Under the pieces are notes generated by a model. That model did not search any database. It saw nothing but the letters and a program-made list of their open reading frames with translations, and was not told where the DNA came from. A stretch of DNA of 64,000 nt from Amazonocrinis nigriterrae CENA67 (lineage in GTDB: Bacteria; Cyanobacteriota; Cyanobacteriia; Cyanobacteriales; Nostocaceae). Of the stretch, positions 50,982 to 63,500 are shown one piece after another (within the stretch, counting starts at the first letter, position 1; every line of letters starts with the position of its first letter). The stretch spans positions 1,865 through 65,864 of the forward strand of contig NZ_JAECZC010000017.1 in NCBI RefSeq assembly GCF_016056305.1, in the 5' to 3' direction. The position numbers were made by a program, and so were the translations under genes.

Positions 50982-51544
50982 AGTTTTAATCCTCTAATTT
51001 TGAGTTGAATTTGCTTTTAGCTATTTGGTTGATTGCCTTTGTTTGGTGTCTCAACCCCTCGCTTAATTAATACGATAAGTGAAAGTACAGAGGATAGTCA
51101 TTTACACTTTCAGTAAACTTACTTACCAGATTTAGAACACTAGATTTCACAATTACGTCATTACCATTACCGAAAAATACATAGACAGAGTAATTGCTCT
51201 GGAACTAGTTTCTAACTCAGGACTTATAGTGGGACTTAGACAAAAAGTAGCCTGCAAAAGACATCAAACCTATATACAGAAAGGCTTTGACATCGTTTTA
51301 CCTAGTTTATTGATATATCATGGTTTGAAGCATTTTTGAGCAAGGGGTGTATTTTCCTTGCCCTGTATAGGTTTAAGCCTTGTTTCTGCCTCAAAAATGT
51401 TTAAGTCCCGTTAAAAGCTTGATTTTTCGTTCTTTACCGAGGATGTTAAAGCCCCTCTCCGTATCGGAGAGGGGTTGGGGAAAGGTTCATCGAACTCACG
51501 CTAATACAATCCACACTCAAAAAATATGACAATGCGCGTAAGTC
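50982..51544. other. Intergenic, 563 bp, precursor promoter region and one repeat
   Basis: Between the first precursor gene and the stop of the giant kinase gene, both on the minus strand. About 51000-51400 is AT-rich and should carry the promoter of the precursors. The dispersed repeat copy occupies 51415-51502. Confidence 0.5.
51415..51502. repeat. Dispersed repeat copy (right half)
   Basis: AAGCTTGATTTTTCGTTC through the CCCCTCTCCG / CGGAGAGGGG hairpin to ATCGAACTCACGCT. Nearly identical to 15222-15309 and 57883-57968. Confidence 0.8.
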
Positions 51545-54500
51545 CTACTGATGCTGCTTGATGGGAATTTCAATGGTGAATTGAGTTCCTTGTCCTAGTG
51601 CAGATTTGCACTTCAGTTGACCCCGGTGCTTTTCAACAATAGTTTGGTAGCAAATCGATAATCCTAGACCAGTGCCAGAACCAACTGGTTTAGTTGTAAA
51701 GAAAGGATCAAATATTCGACGGCGTACTTCTTCTGTCATACCAGGGCCATTGTCTGTGATTTGAATGACCACGCGGTCAAAATCTAGCTGTTCAGTACGA
51801 ATATGAATGGTTGGTAAATCAGCGATTGCTTGTACAACTTTACCATTTTTTTGGTCTAACTTGCATGAAACATGGCTATTTTCATACTCTTGATCGATGG
51901 CATCAATGGCATTTGTCAAAATATTGATAAAAACTTGATTCAGTTGCCCAGGATAGCACTCAAGCTTTGGTAGTTGAATGTAGTCTTTATAGACTTCAAT
52001 TCTCGGTCTTCCTGCCTTTTCTTTGAAGCGATGCTGCAAAATTAGCAACGTACTGTCAATGCCTTCATGAATATCTACCTGTTTCATCTCTGCTTCATCC
52101 AGGCGGGAGAAGTTACGCAGCGACAGCACAATCTGGCGGATACGATTTGCTCCCATTTTCATGGATTCTAAAGTTTTTGGCAAATCTTCTTTCAAGAATT
52201 CTAAATCAATGGCTTCTTGCCTAGCTAGGATTCCCGCTGCGGGATGGGGATAGTTTTGTTCGTAATCCTCTACTAGCTGTAGCAAATCTTGAAGGTAATT
52301 AGTTGTGTGAACAAGGTTACCATTAATAAAGTTGACTGGGTTGTTAATTTCGTGAGCTACACCAGCTACTAGTTGTCCTAAACTGGACATTTTTTCTGTT
52401 TGGATTAATTGAGTTTGGGTTTGCTGTAATTGTTGCAAAGCTTGTTGTAAATGCTGATTTTTATCATAAAGTTCTAATGTTCTTTCCTGGACTTTGTTTT
52501 CTAAATTTCTGCTGTAATCTTCTAAACTTGCTTTTGCTTCTTGGAGTTTTTTATTAGCTGCTTCCAGTTTGGCATATAGTAAAGCATTTTTCAGAGAGAT
52601 CGCCATTTGAGAAGAAAGCAGTCCTAAAACTTCGAGCCTTTGGGAAGTAAAGGCATCGGTAGTGAGATTGTTTTCTAAGTAAAGAATGCCAATTAGTTGT
52701 CCTTGGTTAATTAAGGGAATGCACAAAACCGACTTTGGTTTGGTTTTCGCAATATAGGGGTCTTTAATAAATATTCCTTCTTGAGCAGCATAATTTAAAA
52801 CAATATTTTCCTTAGTTCTTGCCACGTAATTAATTAAAGAGAGAGGCAGGTAATATGCTGTATTTTCTAAAGGAATAGATGAACATAAAGTAAATTCATC
52901 TTGTTCAACGGAACCCTGAGCTTCAATTAATAACTTACCTTGCTTTTCTAAAAGTAAGTAACTCGTTTGAGCGCCAGCATTTTCCATGACAATTCTGAGT
53001 AACTTTTCTAGCAAGCGACTAAGGACGATTTCACTTGTTAGAGCTTGCGATGCTTTCATAATGGTGGTAAAATCCAATGCACTGGAAGCAATCCCACTAG
53101 TCAAGGTTGTCGTCTGAGTTAATTCTCTCTCTGGAGTTTCTCGTTTATGAATTTGGGAGAAAACCATTGGATAGTTTGTTTCTAAATCTTTGACTTTTGC
53201 TGTTGCTCCCCAACGAATATAGGTATAGTAAGCCTCAATTAAATAAGTTTGAGCAACTTTTTCTCGACCAAGAGAAAAGTAAAACTCTGCTGCTAATTCG
53301 TTAGCAATAGCTTCATCTTGAAGGTAGCCTTGCTCCTTGGCTTTGGCGATCGCGCGATCATAAAGCTCCATGGCTGCAACGATGTCTCCTAAGACTCGCG
53401 CTTTTTCTGCTGCTACAAGTTCATACTTATGCTCAAAGTTACAAGGAGCGCGTAGGGCCCATTGCTGCATCTTTTGCTGATTTTCTTCAACCAAAGCTAA
53501 GTATTGTTGTTTTTCGCTCGTCTGTGCTTGAGCATATAAACCGAGAACAGCCAAGGAATAAAAGAAGGTATAATTACCAAAAACCATCACCCACCCGACA
53601 ACAGGCGTAATGTATTCTGCTGCTAATTTCGCGTTGGCAACTGCTTGGGCACAGTCTTTAAAGAGATACATTAAAATTGCTTTGGCATTGTAGGTGAGAA
53701 ACAGCAAAATCGGATTATTTGCTGCTAAAAAAGCAGGCAGCTTTTTTGATTCATCAAAACTTTCACCAATTAGCTGAGAATTATTTTCAGCTTTTCCTAA
53801 TAGATTGAAGACAACTTGTCGCGCAATACTCACATTGTCAATCGAATATTCTTGCTTCATTTTTAGCAAGAGTTCTAAATATTGTGTTTGCTGCTGCTCA
53901 ACTTTTTCTAGCTGCTCTCCTGACCAAAATAAATGGCAGCAGTAGTTAACTATACAATATCCTGAAAACTCGATATCACCTGTTTCTAGTCCGCTGTGAA
54001 CTCCTTCTATCAATGGTTTGAGAGATGTTTTCACATGCTCTTTCCAAGGACGAATAAAGAGATTGAATAGGTTATATACCTTACATTTGAGTTCTCTAGC
54101 ATTAAATTTATCCAACAGCTTTAATGCCAATTGACCAGACAAGTATCCTGCATCTGTGTTCCCCATTATTGCAGATAAAAGCATACCGTATAATGCACAT
54201 GCAAAAGCTGCTAGACCAGAATAGCCATTTTCGATACACAAATTGATTTGCGTCAATATAATTAGGGGAAACATATCAGGTTTAGCAAAGGTAGAGGCAG
54301 CCGTAACACTGATTAAAAGACGCAAAGTTGCTAATTTGTAAGGGTCGGTCATCACTGGAATATCTTCTAAGTCTGCCAGAGTTGGCAGATTAGCTACTAA
54401 TTGCATGTCACTGGGAGTAGTTTCCCAAGAAACACCAAGCATTGACAGTGCAGAAAGTCCCGTGTCCATCGCTGCACTCATCTGGCTTTGAGCAAAATAA

Positions 54501-57073
54501 AACTGGATTTGCAACTCATACACTTTCACTTTGTCGAGGAGGTTGGTTGCATGTTGCAGTGTGACTTCAGATAAGATAGCTGACCCTTGAAAATTGGTAT
54601 TTAAGTACTCTGCTTCTGCTGCTTCTACGTGGAGGTTGAGTGTTAGGTCATAGTGAGTTTGCCAACTCTCAGGTGTTAGCAGTCCCAATCCGACCCTTAA
54701 GTATCTCACTGCTGGTTCGTAGGCTGTTGCAGCCTTAGCTTTGCGACCTGCAATCAGATTAAGGTGAGCTAGCTCATCTTTTTGTGTGCGATCGCTAATC
54801 AGTTCCACCCCAATATTCAGCTGGTTTACAATGTCAAAGATATTGTCTTCAATTTTTGCTGTAGGAGTATTTTTTAGCAGCTGTTGACCAACTTTGAGGT
54901 GAGTTTCTTTTTTCTGCTCTTCAGGAATTAGGGAATAAGCAGCTTGCTGCACTCGGTCATGTAAAAATTTATAGGAAATGATTGGGGCTTCACGGTCTGT
55001 ATTTAGTTGTTCAAAGCTATCAATCGTTAGTGAATCATCAACAGTTGCTAAAGGAATTTTATAGGCGTTGCTCAGGGGTAAAATTAAACCTGATTGCAGA
55101 GCTATCCAAAGTTCTGTAGCGGTTTTTGTTTGAGATTTCTCGCGGACAATTGCCAGAATATCTAAATTAAAAGAGTTGCCAATACAAGCAGCTAATTTCA
55201 GTACTTGCTGCGTTTCATATGGCAGTTTTTGAATATTCCTTGCAACGAGTTCGACAACATTATAATCGGTAATGCCGATGGTTTGAATTTTGCCAATGTC
55301 CCACTGCCAACTGTCAGTTTTAAAGTCAAAAGTTAAAAGCTTTTCTTCATGTAGGGTTTGGAGTAACTGAGTCAGGAAGAAAGGATTGCCTTGGGTTTTA
55401 TGAAATAGTAGTTCGGCAAGAGGTTGTGATTCATCGCTTTGTTTGAGGGTATCGGCTACTATTTGGCAAACGTGGTCAAATTCTAAAGCTTGTAGAGCGA
55501 TCGCGTTTACAGTTGCACCCGTTTTTTTTATTTCCTCCAAGGTCACTATTAACGGATGGGTAGCGCTGACTTCGTTATCTCGATAAGCTCCGATTAGTAA
55601 TAGATGTTTGCTATCAGGGTCTGTCATCATCAGCTGAATTAATTTGAGAGACGCTGAATCTGACCACTGTAAGTCATCTAGAAATAAAACTAGTGGATGT
55701 TGAGGTTGAGCAAAGACTTGAATAAATTTTTGAAAGACTCGATTAAAACGGTTTTGCGATTCGGTTGGCCCTAATTGAGGCAGGTCTGGTTGTTGACCAA
55801 TAATTAGTTCAACTTCGGGGATAACTTCAACAATGGCCTGACCGTTAGCACCTAAGGCTTCTAAAAGTTTTTGTTTCCAAACAGCTATACTTTCTTGACT
55901 TTCTGTGAGTAGCTGCCGAATTAAATCTTGAAAGGCGTTGACAACACAACTATAAGGAATATTTCGTTTAAACTGATCGAACTTACCAGCAATAAAGTAA
56001 CCGCGTGCTTTCACAATTGGTTTATGAACTTCATTAACCAAAGCTGACTTACCAATTCCTGAATAACCCGCAACCAACATCATTTCTGTTGAGCCAGAAT
56101 CTGCTGGTTTTTCTGATACAGTTGCAACACGAACGAAAGCCTCAATGAGTGTAGCAACTTCGGCTTCGCGACCGTAAAGTTTTTGAGGAATTTGTAGTTG
56201 ACCAGAACGGTCTTGCTGGCCCAAAATAAAGTTTTCTATGTTGCCTGTGGTTTCAAGCTGGATGAGACAAGTTTTTAAATCAGCTTCTAAACCAACGGCG
56301 CTTTGATATCTATCTTCTGCTGTCTTTGCCAACAATTTCAGGATGATGTTAGAAATTGCTTGAGGAATTTTAGGATTTCGTTCGCTTGGAGGTAAGGGTT
56401 GTTTGGCAATGTGACAGTGAACTAACTCCATTGGATCAGTTGTTACAAAAGGTAGCTTACCTGTGAGGATTTCATAAAAAGTTACTCCTAAAGAGTAGAA
56501 GTCGGTGCGATAATCAATGGAACGATTCATGCGCCCGGTTTGTTCCGGCGACATATAAGCAAGTGTACCTTGAATAAATTTTGGATTGCTAAAGCTGGGA
56601 TTCTCTTTTGATAGGCGCGAAGCAATGCTGAAGTCAGTAATTTTGACTTGCAAAGTTTCTGGATGGATAATCAGATTTTGGCTTTTAATATCTTTATGGA
56701 TAATGTGATTTTCGTGCAGCAAAAACAGTGTATTTGCTAGCTGAATAGCAATTTGGAGAAAGCAAACAATATCAACAGAATTGTGATCAATAAATTGCTT
56801 GATAGATTGACCGCCAAAATCTTCTAAGACTAGAACAAGACTGTTACGATAGTTCTCTAGTCCGTATGGTTGAACGATTCCAGCTATTTTGAGTTGTTTG
56901 GAAATCTCGTATTCGTGCCGGAGTTGGGTGATTTCTTCTAAGGTGGGGCACTCTGCGCGGAGAGTTTTGAGAATAACTGCTTTGCCGTCTTTTTCCCTGA
57001 AGGCTCGATAAATAACGGTTCTTAAATCTTCATAAACTGTTTCTATAACTTTGTATTCTAAAAGAGTAGTCAT
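51545..57073 (-). CDS. Hybrid Ser/Thr kinase - ATPase - GAF - histidine kinase (HstK type)
   Basis: A 1842-residue soluble signalling protein. Residues about 10-270 are a Ser/Thr kinase ([13 protein letters not shown], then TDFSIA, with DFS in place of DFG, and [13 protein letters not shown]). Residues about 295-600 are an AAA/AfsR-like ATPase (P-loop [25 protein letters not shown]). Residues about 600-1310 are a TPR-like helical region. Residues about 1345-1500 are a GAF domain ([21 protein letters not shown]). Residues about 1550-1842 are the HisKA ([18 protein letters not shown]) and HATPase ([27 protein letters not shown]). Such HstK proteins are typical of filamentous cyanobacteria. No regulator adjoins it directly; the peptide cassette lies downstream on the same strand. 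A fragment of a related kinase remains at 2951-3115. Confidence 0.92.
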   Translation of the reverse strand: MTTLLEYKVIETVYEDLRTVIYRAFREKDGKAVILKTLRAECPTLEEITQLRHEYEISKQLKIAGIVQPYGLENYRNSLVLVLEDFGGQSIKQFIDHNSVDIVCFLQIAIQLANTLFLLHENHIIHKDIKSQNLIIHPETLQVKITDFSIASRLSKENPSFSNPKFIQGTLAYMSPEQTGRMNRSIDYRTDFYSLGVTFYEILTGKLPFVTTDPMELVHCHIAKQPLPPSERNPKIPQAISNIILKLLAKTAEDRYQSAVGLEADLKTCLIQLETTGNIENFILGQQDRSGQLQIPQKLYGREAEVATLIEAFVRVATVSEKPADSGSTEMMLVAGYSGIGKSALVNEVHKPIVKARGYFIAGKFDQFKRNIPYSCVVNAFQDLIRQLLTESQESIAVWKQKLLEALGANGQAIVEVIPEVELIIGQQPDLPQLGPTESQNRFNRVFQKFIQVFAQPQHPLVLFLDDLQWSDSASLKLIQLMMTDPDSKHLLLIGAYRDNEVSATHPLIVTLEEIKKTGATVNAIALQALEFDHVCQIVADTLKQSDESQPLAELLFHKTQGNPFFLTQLLQTLHEEKLLTFDFKTDSWQWDIGKIQTIGITDYNVVELVARNIQKLPYETQQVLKLAACIGNSFNLDILAIVREKSQTKTATELWIALQSGLILPLSNAYKIPLATVDDSLTIDSFEQLNTDREAPIISYKFLHDRVQQAAYSLIPEEQKKETHLKVGQQLLKNTPTAKIEDNIFDIVNQLNIGVELISDRTQKDELAHLNLIAGRKAKAATAYEPAVRYLRVGLGLLTPESWQTHYDLTLNLHVEAAEAEYLNTNFQGSAILSEVTLQHATNLLDKVKVYELQIQFYFAQSQMSAAMDTGLSALSMLGVSWETTPSDMQLVANLPTLADLEDIPVMTDPYKLATLRLLISVTAASTFAKPDMFPLIILTQINLCIENGYSGLAAFACALYGMLLSAIMGNTDAGYLSGQLALKLLDKFNARELKCKVYNLFNLFIRPWKEHVKTSLKPLIEGVHSGLETGDIEFSGYCIVNYCCHLFWSGEQLEKVEQQQTQYLELLLKMKQEYSIDNVSIARQVVFNLLGKAENNSQLIGESFDESKKLPAFLAANNPILLFLTYNAKAILMYLFKDCAQAVANAKLAAEYITPVVGWVMVFGNYTFFYSLAVLGLYAQAQTSEKQQYLALVEENQQKMQQWALRAPCNFEHKYELVAAEKARVLGDIVAAMELYDRAIAKAKEQGYLQDEAIANELAAEFYFSLGREKVAQTYLIEAYYTYIRWGATAKVKDLETNYPMVFSQIHKRETPERELTQTTTLTSGIASSALDFTTIMKASQALTSEIVLSRLLEKLLRIVMENAGAQTSYLLLEKQGKLLIEAQGSVEQDEFTLCSSIPLENTAYYLPLSLINYVARTKENIVLNYAAQEGIFIKDPYIAKTKPKSVLCIPLINQGQLIGILYLENNLTTDAFTSQRLEVLGLLSSQMAISLKNALLYAKLEAANKKLQEAKASLEDYSRNLENKVQERTLELYDKNQHLQQALQQLQQTQTQLIQTEKMSSLGQLVAGVAHEINNPVNFINGNLVHTTNYLQDLLQLVEDYEQNYPHPAAGILARQEAIDLEFLKEDLPKTLESMKMGANRIRQIVLSLRNFSRLDEAEMKQVDIHEGIDSTLLILQHRFKEKAGRPRIEVYKDYIQLPKLECYPGQLNQVFINILTNAIDAIDQEYENSHVSCKLDQKNGKVVQAIADLPTIHIRTEQLDFDRVVIQITDNGPGMTEEVRRRIFDPFFTTKPVGSGTGLGLSICYQTIVEKHRGQLKCKSALGQGTQFTIEIPIKQHQ

Positions 57074-57590
57074 GACTTTTCTTGTTCTGCTATTGTAACT
57101 GACACATTAAAAGGGAAGAAAACACATTTTTGACTAGAAGAACTCTGGCGAGTAGAGGATTGCTTCCTCTGCTGACCGTCTCAGGAATGGTGATATTAAT
57201 TCTAATATTCTCCTATTGATTTAATATTCCCAAGACAATTGCTTAACTTAGAAAATTCATCAAAACTATAAATACTGATATTGTCCGTCTCCTGTAGATG
57301 AATAAATTATAGTCTTCGTTAATATACAAATCAGGATGTATTGTTGAAAATCATTAAGAAAAAATACAGATAAAATCGCAATTTAGATAAAATGTAGGTA
57401 AAGGAGGGTTGTAGGGACAATTCATAAATTGCTCCATGAAGAGTGTGGCATTGTATAAATTCTCTAGATGCATCTTCAGACAGAATTGCTAAGTAGGTGG
57501 ACATAATTAAATATAAAATGCCAATCAGAAAAATCTACTCACCACAAGGCTTTTCCCTCCTCCTGCCTGCCTCCTACTTATTAGCCTCAT

Positions 57591-57968
57591 TAACGTGAAT
57601 TCGACAGATTTAAAAAACCCCGCTTCCATTCCTCTCCCTTGAAAGGCTATCCATTAGTCACATCTTTCTTAACAATCTTGAAACCCTTGTTTTATAACCA
57701 TCCTATCAACTGAGGGATTAGACATACTTGACAAATTCGCGCTTATTAGTCTCGCTAAAACTGTGTTTTTATTGAGAATTAACGACGAACTAATAAGGGT
57801 TAGAAAAAACGTGAGTGAATACTCTCACAAATGTTGAGAAAGATCCGGGTAATGGATAGCTTGAAAGGAAAGAGGCTTTAAAAGCTTGATTTTTCGTTCT
57901 TTACCGAGGATGTTAAAGCCCCTCTTTGCGTCAAAGAGGGGTTGGGGAGAGGTTCATCAAACTCACGT
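57591..57968. repeat. Dispersed repeat copy, interrupted by a nested element
   Basis: The left end AACGTGAATTCGA (57592) with AAAAAACCCCGCTTCCATTC matches the left half of 10470-10656. The right half (57883-57968, ending ATCAAACTCACGT) matches the other copies. A 214-bp element separates the halves. Confidence 0.75.
57647..57860. mobile_element. 214-bp nested MITE-like element with 9-bp target duplication
   Basis: Ends CTATCCATTA (57647-57656) and TAATGGATAG (57851-57860) are exact inverted repeats, extending imperfectly to about 30 bp (ATCTTTCTTAACA / ATCTTTCTCAACA). CTTGAAAGG occurs directly on both sides (57638-57646 and 57861-57869), as a target-site duplication. It carries no transposase. 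Confidence 0.8.
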
Positions 57969-58501
57969 CTCATTAGTAAGGACTCTCAAAAAGGTAGATA
58001 TAGAGCTAAAAGAGCCGTTTGATAAAATTTCTACTCCATTGAAGCCACTGCATATATCTAGGTGTTCTAGATGCGTAATATCCAGGGCTTACGCAAGTGT
58101 TAGAAATTTTAGGTTGAGGCTGTTAATAGTGAGCCAGCGCGGTGAGGCGGTCTCTTTCTTGGGTCTTCCTGCCAGGATGGATAAATTAGGTCAGTTGTAA
58201 TTTATAATACACCTTTTCATTATATTAATTAAGCATGTCGGGGCTTGGTCATGGGAGGATATAATTTGCGTAGGCATTTAAGTAATGTTGACTGAATGCG
58301 ATCGCAATCCAAGTGAAAAACTTTTTGCACAACTTTTATAGTGAAACTTAGCAATCATGAAATTTCTAGGCTTCGAGTCATAAATTCAGGCGGAAGGTAG
58401 AAGGTGCAGGGAGCAGGGGAGCATGGGTGATGGAGGAAAAATTTTACCTTGTCTTTCCATCCCTTTATCTCCCCATCTCTTGATGCCAAGGGACGCGATT
58501 C

Positions 58502-58744
58502 TTAAATGTCCTCTACTCCCTCAGCTTCTAAAGCATAGGCATCCACAGAATCTATGAACTCTGCCACGTCTTCTTCCTCGTCTTCTTCCTCGTCTTGGTA
58601 ATAGTATTCAACAGATACGTGCGGTACTAATCGACCAATACTTTCCAACCAATCAAGCAGAGATTGCTCTTGCTTGAGAAGAACAACAGGTGTTGGTTGG
58701 TGACGGGGTTCTTCGTGGAGAGCAGGGTTAGATAATTTAACCAT
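58502..58744 (-). CDS. DUF3134 family small protein
   Basis: 80 residues. NPALHEEPRHQPTPVVLLKQEQSLLDWLESIGRL (about 6-39) is the DUF3134 signature of small cyanobacterial proteins. The rest is strongly acidic (DEEEDEEEDVAEFID, about 51-65) and probably disordered. Function unknown. It stands alone. Confidence 0.82.
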   Translation of the reverse strand: MVKLSNPALHEEPRHQPTPVVLLKQEQSLLDWLESIGRLVPHVSVEYYYQDEEEDEEEDVAEFIDSVDAYALEAEGVEDI

Positions 58745-59149
58745 TTTTGTTTACCCCCGAAGAATCTATTTTGATACAAATTTGCGTTCAAAAATAGTAC
58801 CTAGAAATAGGGAAGCAAAAGAGCAGCAGGAACCCGGCAACTAAACTGTCTCACCGCGCTACCTTACCCTGGGGCTGACTCTTGATGAGAGTCAACAGTT
58901 ATCAGTCAACTTCGCGATCGCTAAGCTACTATTTTTGATTGCGAGCTTGTATGATTAACAGTTTGATTCTTGTATCTTCAAAACCTTCTTCCTTATGGCT
59001 GATGTTTTTCTATCCACAAGAAATAAATATGGTCTGTCAATGAAGAGATAGGGGGATAGGGAGGTAAGGAGATGGGGGGATTAGAAGATAGGGGAGTAGG
59101 AGGATAAAAACGTAGAATTTCTCCTCTATCTCCCCATCACCCTTGCTCC
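58745..59149. other. Intergenic, 405 bp
   Basis: Low-complexity GGGGGATAGGGAGG/AGATAGGGGAGTAGG units at about 59046-59106. The rest is ordinary, without a gene, and contains the DUF3134 promoter region. Confidence 0.5.
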
Positions 59150-59470
59150 TCATTCTTTGGGCTTTATTTCACAAACGAGTTCATATACAACAGTCTCTGG
59201 TGGCTCAGCAAACAAGGGCATCATCTTTTTCAAGATGCTTTGGTAAACTTCGCTTTGATTGGCTGTCATATCTTCTACGCTTTCCCAAAAAATTACGGAA
59301 ATGCCTTTGTCAGTTCCTGGTTCTTGTAACAGATATGCCCCTTTGAAGCCAGTGCTATATGTTGATACAGCTTCTTCATAAAGTTTTTTTGCTGCTTCAA
59401 ATTTACCTGGTTTGAATTCTCCAATGGCAATATGAGCAAATTGATGTCTGAGAAAATCTTGAAAATCCAT
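59150..59470 (-). CDS. Antibiotic-biosynthesis-monooxygenase-like (ferredoxin-like fold) protein
   Basis: 106 residues. The pattern FAHIAIGEFKPGKFEAAKKLYEEAVSTY, then FKGAYLLQEPGTDKGISVIFWESVEDMTANQSE, matches small dimeric alpha+beta (ABM-like) proteins. Conserved features are GAYLL, the turn EPGTDKGISV and FWES. Members bind hydrophobic or heme-like ligands, but many have no known reaction. No neighbours suggest a pathway. Confidence 0.68.
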   Translation of the reverse strand: MDFQDFLRHQFAHIAIGEFKPGKFEAAKKLYEEAVSTYSTGFKGAYLLQEPGTDKGISVIFWESVEDMTANQSEVYQSILKKMMPLFAEPPETVVYELVCEIKPKE

Positions 59471-60548
59471 TAATTTTTCTACTCCGTAGTCAAGTATTTT
59501 AACTGGTAGTAATACTAATAGTAATAATCTCTTAATTTCCTTGAGTTCTAATATTTACAAACAAAGCTAATTGCTTTGTGATCGCTGCCCCAAAGTCTTC
59601 TCCTGTAAATACGTCAACAAAGTTCGCCACTATCATGAATGGTTTTTTTGGCTAACTTTTGACTGCTGTATCACTCAGTTAAAAACATGGGTGGACGAGC
59701 AAGCATCAGGTAAGCACGATGCCTTAGCAATCTCTACTCACTGCATGGGCTTGTAGTCGCTATTTACCTTGTCTACAAAAATACGACAATTGGCATCCAA
59801 AATGATAAACAAGCGCCATAAAAGAAGCAAAATTTAATATTTAGTGTATTTAACTCAAATGCCCCTACTTCAGACTTGAAACTTAATATTATTCTGAGGC
59901 TAATTGTGCTTTTGTCTACTAGTGCAATAAATTTGCCTAGTACTTGCTCCTTCAAGTAAAAAATATAAAAATTTCTGGAATTACCTGCTATTATTTTATG
60001 ATTTTCGCAAGACAGCTACTGTAGCGCAGACCGGACTTAGAGAATATTTAACTTTGCCAACACTAAATATATAATCTTCATTATGTGTATAAATAATTTA
60101 AGAATAAACGTGTTTTTGCTTAGATTAAACCAAGATTTTACAGCAAAATCTTGGTTTAATAGATGTTTAGCTAGATTTTAGTATTTAGTCTCAGTAGTTA
60201 AAATTACAAATTAATGTGATTCCAATCACTATTCTTCAACTAATTATTTTGGTTTATGTTACGACAACAGCACTATGAAGACCATTAATTAAGGTAATCT
60301 TTTTATGTATGGAGATCATCTATCCTGAATTTAACAATAGAATAAGTTTGACCATTAGAAAATTTCATTAATGTCCCAACTAGTCTACTCAGCTTTAGGC
60401 CAGAGCCAGTAAATCATGTTTTGTAATGTGAAAATTGCTAAATTCATCAATAAAATTGATTTATTCCCTATTAAAACTTGACAACCGCTGATTGCTAACA
60501 GTTTCCTCAGTTTAACCTTCGCTATATCGTTCTGATGTCGATAAGATA
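59471..60548. other. Intergenic, 1078 bp, AT-rich
   Basis: The longest gene-free stretch apart from 57-58.5 kb. Small ORFs at 59571-59756 and 59773-59955 look random. A perfect 16-bp hairpin lies at 60124-60160. Promoter sequences of the sensor kinase should be near its right end. Confidence 0.5.
60124..60160. other. Perfect 16-bp stem-loop in an intergenic region
   Basis: ATTAAACCAAGATTTT (60124-60139), loop ACAGC, and the exact complement (60145-60160). It has no gene immediately on either side, so it may be the end of a small RNA or a protein-binding palindrome. Confidence 0.55.
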
Positions 60549-63500
60549 ATGAGAATTGACGAATTAACTATGCGATTCAACGATCAGCTGATTGATTTGC
60601 CTGATTTATATGATGTTATTGATTATTCTCCCCTGACGATCTGCCCAAATAGTTATGTAGTCGATGCTGTTATCTTGATGAGTCAGCAACGTACTGACAC
60701 TCTATCAATGGCTAGCTTTAGTTCGTCGTTAGTCTCTAGCAGATGGAATCAGCAGCAAACTAGTTATATTCTGGTCGTAGAAGCAGGACATCTCTTAGGA
60801 ATATTAACTAACACAGATATAGTTAGAATTACGGCATCAGGCAGGGATTTATCTCAGATAAAAATAGCTGATGTTATGACACAGCCAGTTGTTAGCCTGG
60901 TTCAATCATCATCACAATCTCAGGATATTTTCACCGCCTTATCACTATTGCGTCAATCTCAGATCAGCCATTTACCGATTGTAGATGAGCGAGAACAACT
61001 CATAGGAATCGTCAATGAAACGAACCTACTGCAAGCTTTTGACCTCCTGAAAATGGTTGGTGTCGTCACCGCCCTAGAGCAACATTTACAACAGCCAAAA
61101 GATGATTGTGGGCGGGTGAATCAGGACATAGAGGCGGTACGTTGGCAAACTTACAATTATTTAAAACGTTGGGTTGATGCCCAATCTGCTGAAGTCATCC
61201 AAGTTAACCGAGAACTTCAGCAAGCCTTAGAAGAACTCCAGGCGGTAGAAGAAGAACTACGCCAACAAAATGAAGAACTAGCTTTTGCCCATGAAATAGC
61301 AGAATTGGAGCGCCAGCGTTACCAAGATTTATTTGAGTTTGCTCCAAATGGTTATTTGGTAACCGATGTCCATGGTGTCATCCAAGAAGCTAATTATGCA
61401 GCAGCTACCCTACTTTCTGTACACCAAAACTATTTGGTAGGCAAATCATTAGTTGTGTTTGTTGCTGAGTCAGATCGGCACAAATTCACTACCCAACTAA
61501 AGAGTTTACAAAATGTTCAAAACTGGGAAATTGACTTCAAGCCACTAGACGGGACACCTTTCCCAGCTAGCATCAGAATAGCGACCGTGTACAATTCACA
61601 GCGTCAAAGGATTGGCTGGCGCTGGTTGTTGTGTGACATTAGCGATCGCAAACAAACACAAGAAGCCTTACGCCGAGCTACTGATGAATTAGAACAACGA
61701 GTAGTAGAACGCACCACAGAACTCCTTGTTACTAACCAACGTTTACAACAGGAAATCATTGAACGTAAACGTACTGAAGAAGCGCTGCGGCAAAGCGAAA
61801 AACTCTATCGCCAGCTAGTTGAAAGCCAAACTGACTTAATCATCCGCATAGATATGCAGCAGCGGATCACCTTTGCCAACACAGCAGCGTGTCAAACATT
61901 GGGCTACCCATTGGATGAGTTGTGCGGTCAAGAGATGTGTCAGTTTTTACACCTAGATGAAATGCCGCAAGCGAGGGAACAACTCACAACCCTGGCACTG
62001 CCACCACATAACTTTACCATTAGTGAGCAACGTATACTCACAGTTAACGGCACACGCTGGGTGCAATGGAACGTTGCAGGCATTAAAGATGAATCGGGAA
62101 ATATTGTAGAAATTCAAGGGGTAGCCAGAGACATTACCGATCGCAAGCAGATGGAAGCAGCATTGCGGACAAGTGAAGAAAAATTCCGCCATTTTGCCGA
62201 AAATATCAATGCAGCCATCTGGATTATTAGCCCAGATCCATACCAAACCTCGTATGTTAGTCCTGCTTATGAGAAAATTTGGGGTCGTTATTGTGAGAGT
62301 CTCTCTAATCAGCCAGAGTCTTGGATAGACAGCATTCATCCACAAGATCGCGATCGCATCAGAGCAATCATCGCCCAACAACATCTCAGTGGTGAGTCTA
62401 CTTCATTGGAATATCGCATTTTGCGCCCAGATGGTTCAATCCGCTGGATTTGGGATCGCAGCTTTGCCATCCGCGATGAACAAGGAAAAATTTACTCCTT
62501 TGGAGGTATTGCCGAAGACATCACCGAACGCAAACGCTCAGAAGATTCATTGCGGGAAAGCGAGGAAAAATTCCGCCATTTTGCAGACAACACCCACGCT
62601 GTGCTTTGGATGGCCAGTCTAGAGTCAGGAGACAATTTGTATGTCAATCCTGCTTATGAGAAAATTTGGGGTCGCACTTGCCAAAGTCTACGTGATCAGC
62701 CGAATTCCTGGCTAGATGCTGTTCATCCAGAAGACCGCGATCGCATCATGGAAAAACTGGAGCAACAGCGGCAAGGACAAGCCACCGATACAGAATATCG
62801 CATCCTACGACCAGACGGATCAATTCGCTGGATCTGGGATCGCGGCTTTGTGATGCAAGATGAACAAGGCGAAATTTACTCCTATGGTGGCGTTGCCGAA
62901 GATATCACCGAACGCAAACAGGCAGAAGATTCATTGCGCCAGAGCGAGGAGCGGCTGAGTTTAGCTCTCGAAGCAGGTAATATAGGCGTATGGGATTGGA
63001 ATCTCCTCACCAACGAGAGCGTTTGGTCTGCCAACATTAGGCCAATGCTTGGTTTTTCAAGCGGGCCACCTCTAGCTTACGAAGAATTTCTCAATTTAAT
63101 TCATCCAGAAGACCTGGAATCCATGCTTGAATGTGTGGCTGACACAATAAAACAAGGAACCAGACCGCCATTCAATTATCGGGTTATTTGGCCAGACGGC
63201 AGCATACACTGGTTATCTGTTAAAGGTCAAGTCTACTATAACGAACTCAGTGAGCCAATACGGATGATTGGTACAACTAGAGACATCACCGACCGTAAAC
63301 AAGCAGAACAGAAAATCAAAGAACAAGCAGCTCTACTTGATATTACCACCGACGCAATTCTCTTACGAAATTTACAATCCCAAATCTTATTTTGGAATAA
63401 AGGTGCAGAGCGTCTGTACGGTTGGCAAGTAGAGGAAGTTATGGGCAAAGACGCTCTGGAGATTTTGTACAAAGAAACTTGCCCACAACTAGAAACAGCT

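Larger units (their letters stand above)
57074..58501. other. Intergenic, 1428 bp, repeat-rich
   Basis: No credible gene. The first 500 bp are AT-rich and lie upstream of the giant kinase. A dispersed repeat (57591-57968) is split by a 214-bp insertion (57647-57860). A 104-codon ORF at 57886-58200 starts inside the repeat and does not look like a protein. Low-complexity GGGGAGCA lies at about 58410-58430. Confidence 0.6.

Noticed and set aside
57886-58200. 104-codon plus-strand ORF
   Set aside because: It starts inside a dispersed repeat and has no protein-like conserved stretch or ribosome site.
59571-59955. Two small ORFs of about 60 codons on opposite strands
   Set aside because: The composition looks random and there is no ribosome site or family resemblance.
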